From Amaranthus tricolor (taxonomy: Eukaryota > Streptophyta > Magnoliopsida > Caryophyllales > Amaranthaceae), in assembly GCF_026212465.1 (NCBI RefSeq), contig NC_080062.1:8128817-8192816 (forward strand): DNA of 64,000 bases, given 5' to 3'. The notes under the pieces were generated by a model. That model searched no databases and had not been told where the DNA came from. It saw only the letters and a list, made by a program, of their open reading frames with translations. Made by a program: the position numbers and the translations under genes. Positions 24,486 to 35,920 of this stretch are shown here, one piece after another. Positions within the stretch are counted from its first letter, which is position 1; each line of letters begins with the position of its first letter.

Positions 24486-25775
24486 CCTAATTAGGGTGAT
24501 TAATTAATTCAAAACAAAATTAATAACAACTTTTTAACATATATACTTAACCTTAATTTAACCACAAATTTAAGTAATAGTCATTCATTTAACCCTAATT
24601 TACAATAATCAACCTTCATAAACTATAAATTGTTCAAAAAATATGTATATTCTAATAACAACATTGTTTTAACCCTAATTAACCCTAATAATAATACAAC
24701 TTTTTTTAAATTATTCAAATTATATTTATTCTAATAACCATTATTAACATTCATACTAACAACTAATACTAACATCATATAAAAACAATAAAAATAAAAT
24801 CACATTCATAAGTTTGGACAACTAATTGATTAACATTCATATTAATATTCATGCATATAAAACAAAATAATCAACATACTAATAATATAAACTTGGACAA
24901 ATGTAATATTAACAACTAATACATTCTAAATAAAATCACATTTAAATTATAAATAATAAACAACATCATTTAACCTTAAAAATTTTAAAAACAATGAAAA
25001 TTGGTATCAAAAGAAATTACCTTGTGTATCTAAATGAAGAATAGCTACAATGTGACCTACAATGAAACAAGAAAAACAAAATTAGTGATTGTAACCATTT
25101 TTCAAAAGAAAAAAGAAAACAAAAAATAAAAACCAAATAAAACCGAAATACCTTGAACTTTGTCGTGGGTTTTTAAAGCAAATGAAGAAGAAGCAGAATG
25201 AAGACAATAGAAGAAGAAGGAAATTTTTTTCGTGGGTTTAAAGCAAATTTTTTCGTGGGTCGTTTGATGACAATAGGAACAGTGGAGGAAGAAGAAGAAA
25301 TGGGCGAAGATGATCGAACAGTAGCAAGCAAGCAAGAAGAAATGCACGAAGATGTCGAAATTTTGTGGGTTTGAAGAAAAATTAAAGCTTGAAGAAGAAG
25401 AAGAAGCTTGAACAATGGAGGGAAACTATTCGTGCGTGGGTTCTCGTGGGTTTATGAAACAATATACTATAGGTTTATGAAGAATGGAACGTTAATAGGC
25501 GGTTTTTAAATTAGCAGTTGCTGCGGCCTTAGAAGAACCGTAGCATAAAATAGACTATTTGCTGCGGGCCAAAAAAAACTGCAGCATATAAGAAATTAAT
25601 TGCTGCTGGCCACATTAAACCGTAGCAGATAACAACTTATTTGCTGCGGTTTCTTGATGCCCGCAGCATTTAGTCTTTATTTTTTTTTTCCTAAATTTTT
25701 TATGCTATTTAATGCTGCGTTTGTTAAAAACCGCAGCAAATGTCACACAGCTGATATGTTTTTTTCCACTAGTGG
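24346..25775 (-). mobile_element. CACTA element, 5' part only, inserted in MULE 2
   Basis: The outer end at 25775 reads CACTAGTGGAAAAAAAC on the minus strand. Next come many TGCTGCGG / CCGCAGCA subterminal repeats (25510-25740) and a GA-rich block (25190-25420) matching the CACTA at 3.0-5.3 kb. At 24485 a frame starts MTKDRSWMYGSIESLEF and reaches YCPCVTCGN, the N-terminal transposase-associated domain of En/Spm TPases. The homology stops there and PMD sequence begins, so the rest of the CACTA element, including its other terminus, is deleted. Confidence 0.85.
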
Positions 25776-27043
25776 TTGGAAGGTCCTAATATTAGGTCTC
25801 ACATATACACCCGTGTCATTGTCCTCCTTAAAATACCACTCAAGTACTAACCCCGGGTTGGAATGTTACAAAGCTTCTAAAAAGCGTGGAAGGCGTGAGT
25901 AAGAACCTTCCTAGGTCCCGTAAATGGACAACAAGGCTTGTTGCTTTGCACACCACGCTCGCTTATAATTCACATCCACACCAAAAGATCTTTAACCATC
26001 TGCCGTACGACAGATACCTTAATGGATGGGTCTTTAGCAACACAATTTCTAATGACATTGTTAATGATAGAAGATGTCAGGTAAATGTGTCAAGCCGAAA
26101 CAGTGTCACTACCCAATACACAAGAACCATACTTACCCTTATACGTACAATACACCATGAAGATAAATAAGAATCAAACGTAGCCCTAAGTCTCCACGAA
26201 CAACCCCGCTTACACTTAAAGGTAAGGACAGTTTGGTTCGAGGTCTCCGTTCTGTACTCCACATTTCTGCGAATATGATACACTTTGATAGCTTTCAACA
26301 ATGCTTCCTTGCTATCAAACATCATACCCTTCTCAAACTCTCCGTCTTCGGTGTATGTGGTATCACAAGCCCAAGTCCTCCATGAGTTGTCCTCCTCATA
26401 TTCGTCTAAAGGTGGACATAGGGCATAAGGTGTAGGAGGAATGATTATAGGAATGTTGCCTAGGGTCATGTCATTTGCTAGCACATCCTCATCGACATCC
26501 ACCCTCAGAAGGATCGTCAATGAGTTCATTACTCTCATTTCCATCATCCCAAGGTCCCATCTCAGCAGTTTCTTCTAAGTTAACCATTGAATCAGTTGGA
26601 ACTTGATTCGTAGGAGGTTAAGAAAAAGTACAAGATGCGGAAGGAACGAAAGGATTAGGAGTTTCCTGATTTAATATAGGAATAGGGATAGGAGTAGGAT
26701 TAGAAGCAACTACATTCCCTACGGGTACTTCTTCTACGTATAACTCCAAAGAGGGAATTTGGGTGGACTTTGAATGCTCCCACATAGCATCTATAGCCTC
26801 ATCATCCTCAACAGGAAAGGAAAGCAATTCTCCACTCATGTCATATTTAAACCTTATATTTACGGTACTTCTAGTAGGGTCCAATCCAATCTTAGAACAT
26901 ATAAAACGTTTAAAGTGGTTCAAATACATGTTCGAATTGCGTGCAAAAAACTTACGTCTTCCCCCAACATAATGAACTTTGCCACTACTTTCTCGAATAC
27001 AACCATTCCAAAAACATACTATAGTCACGCGAAATGATACCAT
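25776..27043 (-). pseudogene. MULE 2 transposase, N-terminal half
   Basis: Minus strand. The frame 27043-26618 (MVSFRVTIVCFWNGCIRESS) is a PB1-like N-terminal domain. After a frame change, 26547-26077 carries the MuDR DNA-binding domain: MMFDSKEALLKAIKVYHIRR, then VLTFKCKRGCSWRLRATF. A frameshift near 26170 and stops follow, but KRAW...QQALLSIYGT and SRLPRFLEAL, then NPGLVLEWYFKED and VRPNIRTFQ, can be read down to 25776. There the CACTA end interrupts just before the catalytic MULE domain. The DDE domain and SWIM finger are absent. Confidence 0.85.
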
Positions 27044-27663
27044 TTTCTACATTAATACAAAGAAAATCAACATCATCATCAACTTCGTGCCCATACAAGT
27101 ACATTATATTCATTTGATTATAATCTTTTTTGGTCTAAAAATTATTAAATTCTATAATGTAACTAAGTTCATACATATATAATACACATAAAATCCAAAT
27201 AATAAATCAATTCATAAGTTCATAAATAATATTTCTAATACCAACATCAACATCAACATCAACATTTCTAATAATATTATCAACATTGAATTCAACTAAT
27301 TCAACAACATTACTTCAAAAAACAACGTAAATCTATAAAAACAATTAAAAATTACCTTCAATACTTATGGATAATTAAGAAGAGTCTTGATTTAACAACT
27401 AGTAACCTACATTAGAAAAAATAAGCAAATTTGATTATAACCCTAAAACACAACATATACACTAAAAAAACACAAACAAGTTTACCTTTAAGCAAGCTAG
27501 AGAATCCCACACTAATTTTGAAGTGCCAAATTGAAAGAGGAATGGAAGAATTGATGGATTGAATCTATGATTTTAGAGGGAGAATGTCGAGTGTGAAGGT
27601 AGGGTTTTGAGAAATAGGGAAAACTGGGAAAAAAGGAAGTTGATCCGTGTTTTGGACAAAATA

Positions 27664-27845
27664 GTTGTTCGCAGTTACTAAATGCGAACAACTATTTTGT
27701 CCTTTTTAGCTGTTCGTAGTTACTAACTGCGAACAGCTCCAAACCACAGGTTTGGGATTTTCACGCTTACTTTTGGAATATTTTTGAAACTTAGATTATT
27801 CGGTTCATTTTTTTTTATTTTTTCACTTATTGATTTCAAATTTTC
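27664..27845. repeat. Right terminal inverted repeat of MULE 2
   Basis: Inverted match to 23260-23431, with two palindromes at about 27664-27692 and 27709-27737 (arms of GCTGTTCGCAGTTA type, slightly diverged). Confidence 0.92.
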
Positions 27846-27854
27846 CTAACTTTC

Positions 27855-28593
27855 ATTGACTCCTTTATTAATAATGGGTCGTTCTACTAAGTACTATCAA
27901 CATTTCTTTTTTACATGTTCGGATGAGAAACACTTAATTTTGAAATTAATTTGAGAGATATCTTATTTATTTAATTAATAAAAAAAGCCTTATAATTTAA
28001 AAGGTTAATATTCTTGAGAAAATTTTTTATGAGACTGTCACTCAATAAAACCTTATGTCAGAGGGTCACTTCTTTTTCTATTTGGTTGTGTTGTCAAAAG
28101 ACCCATTTCTTAAATTCTACTAGGTTTTAATGGTGTTTAAGAACTTTGGACAAATTATTGACTTGGGTAATGCAATTAGTGATTATTAAAAACTAATAAT
28201 GCAAAATAAAAATTACAATTTAAAAATTTATATTTTTTTCCTTTGTTGATGGCTAAAATAAAACTTACAAGAAAACACTAAGAATAAACTTGAAAATTAT
28301 CTTTGTATCGACAACTGTTACCCGGAAACTTGATACGTGTAGTAGGCGTATAATCACTTTCCTTTTGTGATATTTCCCCCACAAAGGTACTTGGGTTTAT
28401 GACTTGGAAATTCACAACAAGATACAAACAACACAACACACCCTTAATACTTAGGGTATGTCATTTAACAACAAGTGTTTGATGAATTATAAACTTTGGA
28501 AGTTCTAACAAAAGTTTATAACTCTCTTGAAAGAACACAAGTGAAAGAGAAAAAGTAAGAATGAGAATTCAGAAATTTGGTGTATCCTACATA
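27855..28593. other. Intergenic DNA, no gene seen
   Basis: AT-rich. Sequence continuous with that after 30130 flanks the solo LTR, so this was one unit before that insertion. Confidence 0.4.
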
Positions 28594-28598
28594 CTTCC

Positions 28599-30125
28599 TG
28601 ATAAGTGCAATTATTTGCACTTATTTGTGTTAATTTTATGCTCCTTATGTAATGTTTTAGTGTGTTTTAGGTAGTGTTGTAAGTGATATTTGATAGTTTT
28701 GTCTCATGTGCTTAATAATGTATTTTATGTAATTTTTGAGGCAAAATCGGAGTTTTATTAGGTCCCGGAGATGATAAGAGGGTGAACGCCTGGAGAAATG
28801 GCCTAAGACCTCTAAAAGAAATGAAGTGATCGAGCCAAACAAACCTCAAGGGGAAGAAGCGAGTCGTAGCTAAGTCGTGCCAAAAAGCCACGACTCGTCG
28901 CTTAGCATTACGTTCCAGAACAAAAGCAACCATTCGTCCCACAAAATGCCACGACTCGTCGCACATCTACTGATCTCAGCATAATAGTCTAGAGCCAAAG
29001 CCACGAGTCGTCCCACATATGCCACGACTCGTCGCATACTTTCTGATCTGAGCAATGCATTCCAAATGCTAAGCGACGACTCGTCCCCAATGTTGCCACG
29101 ACTCGTCGGCAACTCACTAGAGTGTCATACCCCAGGTAGTAGCAAAGCGACGACTCGTCGCCCCTGATGTCACAAGTCGTCGCCAGGACGTCAAGTGTTT
29201 TGTTCGTGCCTTCAACAGTTACCTTTTGGAGCCACTATAAATAGTGGTAGTTATTTTATTTTTTAGGAGATAGAAGTTTTAGTTTTTAATTTTTAATCTT
29301 TAATCTTCAGAATTTTTTTGGTTGTTTGAGCTCTTTGTTGCTAAAAACCATTGCTACGTTAAATTTCCTTGTAATTTACATTTTCGTTCTTCTCAATTAG
29401 TAAGTTTTCTTTGTTTATTGCTTTATTATTTGTCTTTGTACATTGAAATCACTCATCATTTTTATGTTTATTGTTTCTATTAAGTCGTCATTCATCATGA
29501 TCGAATTGCATTTTTATTACCATGTCTCGTGAATAGTTTTCTTCACTAGGGTTAGGGTAAAAGCCCTAATTTGAAGCATGGGATGACATTTTATCGATTA
29601 GTTGTGTGAAATTTGAGTCTATGATTAAATCTATGCTTAATGAATCTTAGTTTAAATATCTTTATTAACCTTTTCAATAAAACGGAAGTTTAAGATTAGA
29701 ATTAATTTAGGATTGAGATATATTTAAGTTGAATTCTTACTAGTTTAGCCAATATTGATTAACACTAGAAAGGTCTTAAACCGATATTGATCAATAGAGC
29801 GGAAGTTTGAGGTTAATTAGATAACGTTTAATTATGCCAATGATTCAAATTCGTACAATTATGAGAGTAATTGACTCCAATGTTAGAATTAGGTGATTCC
29901 CGACGCCCTAGAATTTGTCATATTATTGTTATTCTCGTATTAACCATTGTCTTAGCTTTAATTATTAGTTTTATTTGCATTGTAGTATTAGTTTCTCAAC
30001 CCAACTACTTGTTGATCCGTGTCTTGTAGTCATACGGCAAAAAAATTAGTTAACTTGCCTCCTTGTGTTCGACCCGTAGCTACACGTACACCGTGCGCTT
30101 GTGGTTATTAAAATTTGCACTATCA
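28599..30125. mobile_element. Solo LTR (1527 bp), gypsy-like, with 5-bp TSD
   Basis: Begins TGATAAGTGCAATTATTTGC and ends AAAATTTGCACTATCA (TG...CA, with TGATA/TATCA ends), flanked by CTTCC at 28594-28598 and 30126-30130. The near-terminal 'cttgcctccttgtgttcgacccgtagctacac' region resembles the R-U5 part of Athila/Tat-group LTRs. The half 28860-29190 holds about ten copies of CGACTCGTCG-like motifs in both orientations. No internal retroelement genes are present, so it arose by LTR-LTR recombination. Open frames at 28657-29112 are chance frames through the repeats. Confidence 0.75.
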
Positions 30126-30282
30126 CTTCCCCAAGCCCCTATTTATACTACTCCAAGTATAGCAAAGGGTCATGGCACAATAAATCACCCATTGATGATC
30201 AAGCACAATAAATCACCCATAGATGATCAACCTTAATGACCTCCAATCAATACCATTTAACCAAGCTATTCATGAGCATTAT

Positions 30283-32574
30283 TGTAACAACCCGACTTAC
30301 CGTTGACTGAGTAAACAGGATCATCACGGGGTTCATTTCCCAAGAAATTGAAATCACACTTCCAAAACTTGAGCAAAGGGGTCACCAGCTCTTTAACGTA
30401 ACGAACTCAGCTAAATCTCAAAACAAACATTTAACTAAAACACAAGATAATCATACAATTCTCTACAAGTCCAATATAACCAACACAACCAAATCAAATT
30501 TACATTTATCCAAAATTCTAATACAAAAATACAAATTCCTATGTGCTCAGCTCAATATACACCCTTGGAACCTCTAATCACCTCCGCTATTCCATTATTA
30601 CCGACTGGTTCTGATTTGTAGACAAACTAAAAGTTGGAAACCACAGAGGGTCCGATTAAAGTGAATGAGAAGTAACAATTCAAAACAACAAAACACAATA
30701 ATTCAAATCATAGGTTTAAAAGCAACATCAGTTTCCTAGATCTATGTGTGCACAGTGAGTCTAGTTTGAGGGGTGCCCCATAGCTCTAAGGCTATGTCGC
30801 TCTCGGGTGAAGCTAGTCAATATCTGAATGACAATTCGCTTCAAAAACAGGGAGCAGGGAACAATGTTCCTCAACTTCGTCAATGACCAGCTCGCAAGTC
30901 CGATCCATCGACTATATCATAATATCAGCATTAGCATTCACAACAACATTTGTCTCAACAATTTTCAATTTAAAAGAGCTTTAGTAAAAAGTTTATTTTC
31001 AAGAATGTAGTCTGCCAGACCCTTTAAGGGACTGCTACTACTCACCAAAAAGTACGCTTCAAGAAGTTAAGTCTGGTACTCCGCGATCACTAGAAGGGCT
31101 CCTCGATGATATCGCCTTCTGAAGCATAAAAAATATAGCGTAACAACAAAGCATACGATACTACAACTAGGTTTATATAGCTCATTGCATCTCATTTCAG
31201 GGATTGTGCAAGTCCTAACTCCAACCCTCCATATCATCAAAATATATAAACTTGCTTTATTCTAGCTTATATTCTTGTAAAGATTATACGTCTCCACAAT
31301 TTCCTTTGTATTCCAATTCAAACACTTTCATGTTCATCTAAACTCAAAACCAAGAAACTAAACAAAGATTAACAAACTATCCAAAAAGAAGGACTCAGCT
31401 AGTTTATCCATTCAACTAATAATTTTCACACGTACCCTAGATACTTTCAAGAACAACCAATCAATCAACATTTAACCATTACCATAATTTGAAAAGGTTA
31501 ATATTACATCTAAGAACACTGAATTAACCACAACTAAATCATTCGAATAATCTACTAATAAAATCATAGCCCACACTTAAATTCTCATCATCACATAGCT
31601 CACTAATAACACATTTCCCATAAGTTTTCCAATTAAGAACTTATCTAACTAACTCATATATATTCCAAGATTCAACAACATTTAGGGTTTAACACATGAA
31701 TGAAAGATTATACAAGTGAAAGTATATGAATAAGAGTACAATCATTTATAAAAACGGAAAAAGAAAGCAAGAAGGATTGCCTTCTGTTTGCAGCTACAAG
31801 AAACAAAAAAGAAAATCAGATTAAATGCTTGATTTTCGGCTTGGATTTGATGTCTAGTCAACAAGACCAAATTTCATTTATTTTTCCCCATTTCGGCAGA
31901 ATTCAACGGTTTGGAAAGTGAATTTCGGCTGCTGCTATGTTGACCACTTCTTCAATGGAAGAAAAGGCTCACAATTACTGATGTTGCTTGAAAATCCGAT
32001 CAGAGGTAAGCTATGGTTTAATTCTTTGAGAGAAAAAGAACAAAAGAATAAGGGAAGGAAGGAATCAAACAATAACACATATTGATTAGAAAGATTTGAA
32101 CCTTAATCTTTACACCAAAAGTCGACAAGAAGAACAATGCCTCCATAAATTTTTTCGAATCATCCAATAATGGCGGCAAGAGATGGAGACTTGCTATGTA
32201 TCTTGTGAAAACCCAAAGTAGAAGATGCTTACAGTGTGGTTTGCCCTAATTTTCGAGTGTTAGAAGGAGGGGCGTTTATTCTGATTTCTCTTTTGATCTG
32301 AATTTCAAAGATGGAGAAGGTGAGGGAATGGAGACTGATTCGAATGGCTTGAAGAAGAAGGATGATGAATGTCTGCTTCTCTTTTGGGTTCATACGCATG
32401 AGGGAGAAAGAGAGGAGGGCTTTTGGGTTTTTTTTGTTTTTTTTTTCAATTTAAAAGAAAAGGAAAAGAAGAGAAATCAAATTGAGAATATTTTATGTGT
32501 ATTTAAGATCATTCTCGCACTAATAATTCTTTTAAACTTACTCGTCTTAAATTATTAATTTCCCAAATGTAACA
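30283..32574. mobile_element. Probable solo LTR (2292 bp), with 5-bp TSD
   Basis: Begins TGTAACAACCCGACTTACCG and ends TTTCCCAAATGTAACA, flanked by ATTAT at 30278-30282 and 32575-32579. The TGTAACAxCCC start is frequent among plant gypsy LTRs. No gag or pol is found in either orientation. The proof is the target duplication and the TG...CA ends; lineage is not assigned. Confidence 0.6.
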
Positions 32575-32579
32575 ATTAT

Positions 32580-34679
32580 TCCTACCAAATACTCCTTTGT
32601 AACATCAGAAATGATATGGAATAATAAAAGGAATCCAATGCAATTAATTCAAAGGAAACGTAAAGACACAACAGTCATGTTAAAGGAAAAAGCCGAGTCG
32701 GCTTTTGCTCTAACCCCAGGAAAGCCGACTCGGCTTTTCCTACTGGACAAAATCAGTTTTCTAGAACCTAAAGCCGAGTCGGCTTTCCTTGCTGACTTAG
32801 TTTTCCAACTTTTCTTTTGGTCTATCCTTTGAACCCATTTTTTTGGACCTTATATTTTAATACATATTGTGCCATTACTATTTGTAGTACTTGGTGATTA
32901 AATACATAGGATTATTATACGCTAAATGTTCAACATTGATAAGACCTTGAATTTTGAGAAGTTTATGAGATAATTACTGTAAGCAATGGGCTTTTTCATT
33001 ACTAATTGTTGCTGGAGGTGTCATGTGTGCATATGATCAAATTTTCATTCATGTACTAAATTTGAATTTAGTTATCGTATTCACAATTAGAGGTGTTCAT
33101 TTAGGTTGATTTTAGGTTAGTTTTTTCGGGTAGGTTTTAAATCGGGTCTTGTGTCTATATTGATTTTAACATAATTCTAGAACGTTTTTTAGGTCGGGTC
33201 AAATCTTGTTCAATGTTTGCATGCTTTAGATCAAATTACAAGGTGTTAATGTTTAGGTGACTCGAACAAGAGTCTTGAACATGGGAGAAGATGAATCGAG
33301 GACATGGCATTCTAGTGGCCAATGTCGAGTCGGAGTTGGTGGGGGTCTGGGAAAAGGCGAGTCGTCATGAAATACTGATCTATGGCGGATTTCTAGAAGC
33401 AAACGCCAAGTCGACATTTTTTAGGCTTTAAAGAAAGGCGGCTCGACGTAACATTCTGATTTTGGAAAACTACTTCCAAAAGGGAACGCCTACTTGACGT
33501 TTCTTGGTTCAAGGAGAAAGTCGAGTCAGCTTCATATGCGTGAGGTCAAATTGGAGTTTTCTCATTTTCTAGGTCATTTTCTTGATTTGTAAACCCTAAT
33601 CTGTTCTTCAAGAGAGGTTTACTATATAAACACCCCTTTAATCAGGGTTAGGGTTTCATAAAAACACAAGAGAGAAAAGTGAGAGATTTTTAGAGATTTG
33701 TCTTTGATTCATATTGTAATTTTTGATTTTATAGTGAAACTTTTGATCTGAGTGTCCATGAACGTAGCTATCACATTGATAGTGAACCACGTAAATTCTT
33801 AGTGTGATTTTTTAGAATTATTTGCATTGAATTTTTATTGTTTTCTTTATTGTTTTGGGTAATTGCTTCTTGTTTACACAAAACAGAGGGTTCTATAAGG
33901 CTTGGATTGGTTCCTTGAGATTATTAGTGGACTTGTGCTTGCTCGGTTGCTCCCAATTCTGAGCTTCTGCTTAGGAATGCATTTTGGACTGCTGCAAAAT
34001 AGTAGTGACTTGAAGGATACTCCTAGTCCTCATCCCATGTGTGATTCGCTTGGGAATCATTCTTGCCCGTATCTGATAAATTTGGGCTTATACATATGAT
34101 TTACACAAGATGAGAGTTGACTACACACAAAGCCAATGAGGGTCCATTCTAAAATAAATTGGTATTAATAGGAGGAGTAGTTTATCAAGTATATATGTTA
34201 GTCAACCTCTCTCTAATTCTTCAATGAGATCGTATACGTGTTATTTTAATCTTCGTTCCTTCTATACAACAAGGTTTGATTCATAGATAAGAATTAGAGC
34301 CTCATACTCATGTTGTAAAATAAGATGATATCGTATGGATTGAGTCAAAGATTTTCAAATATGCAGAATTGATACTATCTGCATTACCGTGTAGCCACAT
34401 CGTGATCTTTAACCACAATGACTTCTAATTCTATAAAACCCAATTTTGGTTAGTCTAAGTGATTCCTACTTGAATGAATAAAAAAGACGGTCAAAATGAA
34501 GCACTTCATAACAAGATGGAGCATTGGAGCTTATCTGAATATTATACTTCCAATACTCATTTACTTTTATGTTTTAAATATTTGAGCAACCAACTTAAAT
34601 TAGGAACATATGGAAGCATATCTGAATTAAATAGGTTTGGTTGTGATAATTCACCCAATAAATTAAATTAGTTAAATAA
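32580..34679. other. Non-coding repeat-derived DNA with GCCGAGTCGGC palindromes
   Basis: Three perfect copies of the palindrome GCCGAGTCGGC or GCCGACTCGGC occur at about 32690-32790 and several degenerate ones at 33290-33540 (GTCGAGTCGG, GGCGAGTCG, GGCGGCTCGAC). A TATATAAACACCCC box at 33620 followed by a leader suggests an LTR promoter. No gene is supported; the short frame at 33902-34099 has no family resemblance. Confidence 0.4.
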
Positions 34680-35050
34680 TTAGATATTGCCCGCGTCATG
34701 CACGGCTTTATTAAAATTTCTGAAATATTTATATAAACTAAGATTTTATAGTCATTTAATAAATAAAATTGAAAAAATTCTATAAATAATTGAAAAAAAG
34801 AAATAAAATACACAGTTTTCTAATACATTAAATAAATTTAAGTATATAATTCAAAAAGTAAAAAATCAATCAATATGGATAATATTATAATCATAATTAT
34901 AAAATAGTAAAGTCAAAGATATAAATATTAGTCATAATAACAATGACATCATTGAGTTTTGGAGGGAAAATTTTTGTTGAATTTGTGATTCATAAGCAAT
35001 TTTAAAAAGTGATAATGTCATCTGTGTTTTATTTTAGTAATAGTTATAGA
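34680..35050 (-). mobile_element. Non-autonomous Helitron-like element (371 bp)
   Basis: On the minus strand it starts TCTATAACTATTAC just after an A and ends with a GC-rich hairpin (GCCGTGCATGACGCGGGC), then AATATCTAA followed by T. A 5' TC, a 3' hairpin, a CTRR terminus and insertion between A and T are the Helitron signature. The start and the TGACAT region resemble the element ending at 55896. Confidence 0.55.
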
Positions 35051-35639
35051 TTGATTATAGACAGATTGATGGATTTAACCTGATTTATTTATTGAATGAG
35101 TTAGGTTAATGTTAAAATTTATACCTAAAAAATTCTAACTTAATTAAACAATTTAATTTCAAGGAAAATAGAAAAAATATAACTCGAATTTATTTTATAT
35201 TTTTTTTACACAGTAAGAACAAAATAAACAACTTATGAACCAAAAATTTAAAATTGACACCTAAAAATAAGATAAAGTTAACGTTAAAAACCTTAAAATG
35301 AATAAAGAAACTTTAGAGAAGTTGAATTAGGTTGAAATTACGTGGACATCTGTTACGAATTAAGTTAGGGTTATAATTTTCGATCCAATTAACTAAATAA
35401 ATTAAATTTAAATCAAAAAATTCGTAATCTATTTATATGTGACTCAAATCCAAACTCCCTGACCTTTCAAAGGGTGTATTTGATGATAACAACTAGTTGA
35501 AGTGAGCCAAATAAAAAATCCGAGAAATAGGAAATATCCTTTGTCTATATGTGTGTTTTTCCTTTACTAGACAGGATTGTGGACTTTGTAGTCTTGTAGA
35601 GCACTCTCCGCCCCCTTATTTGTTTTCTACACTATTTAT
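35051..35639. other. AT-rich intergenic DNA, no gene seen
   Basis: No coding or repeat feature could be supported. Confidence 0.4.
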
Positions 35640-35920
35640 GTACGGTTAGTCTCTTAAGAGATCATCTTTTTAAGAGATGTATCTTAAGTTCAACCCATTA
35701 AAGATTAATATTTTCTTACTGTATTTTTAATGTCTACTTACATTATCCTTAATGCTTAGTGTCTTATTTCAATATCTTAAATGTCTATTTACATCATTCT
35801 TAATATCTACTTATCTCATTCTTAATGCCTACTTATAATATTTTAAAAATATATAATAAGCCGATTCAATTAGAAATAGTCTCTCAAAAAGACCGTTTCT
35901 CACAAGAATTTGTGAATTAT
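35640..35920. repeat. Dispersed repeat with internal 'TTAATGCCTACTTACA' minisatellite
   Basis: The outer parts are inverted ('gtctcttaagagatcatc' at the left, 'gtctctcaaaaagaccgtttctcac' at the right), enclosing five or six degenerate units of about 20-25 bp of 'ttaatgyctacttayatta'. Copies also at 40300-40560, 46320-46760 and 49275-49515, and a weak one in the CM2 intron. Confidence 0.75.

Larger units (their letters stand above)
23260..27845 (-). mobile_element. MULE 2: Mutator-like element, 4586 bp, with exact 9-bp TSD
   Basis: Starts GAAAATTTGAAATCAATAAG and ends in the inverted complement, CTTATTGATTTCAAATTTTC. The inverted repeats extend about 170 bp with few mismatches. Flanks are identical CTAACTTTC at 23251-23259 and 27846-27854, the 9-bp duplication expected of Mutator. 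Each repeat contains a palindrome ending the terminal region. Inside, on the minus strand, are the start of a transposase (27043-25776), a CACTA fragment (25775 to about 24346) and the end of a PMD gene (about 24345-23716). It is not closely related to MULE 1: the ends and proteins differ. Confidence 0.93.

Noticed and set aside
25102..25415. Ser/Phe-rich minus-strand frames
   Set aside because: The GA-rich CACTA block read on the opposite strand gives Ser/Leu/Phe runs; the equivalent block in the other CACTA copy (4852-5121) gives a similar meaningless frame.
32328..32832. Frames of 76 and 73 residues near the end of the second solo LTR
   Set aside because: They cross the LTR boundary or the GCCGAGTCGGC palindromes and show no known domain.
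33080..33240. Possible hAT MITE starting TAGAGGTGTTCATTTAGG
   Set aside because: The left end resembles hAT ends, but no inverted partner or target duplication could be found.
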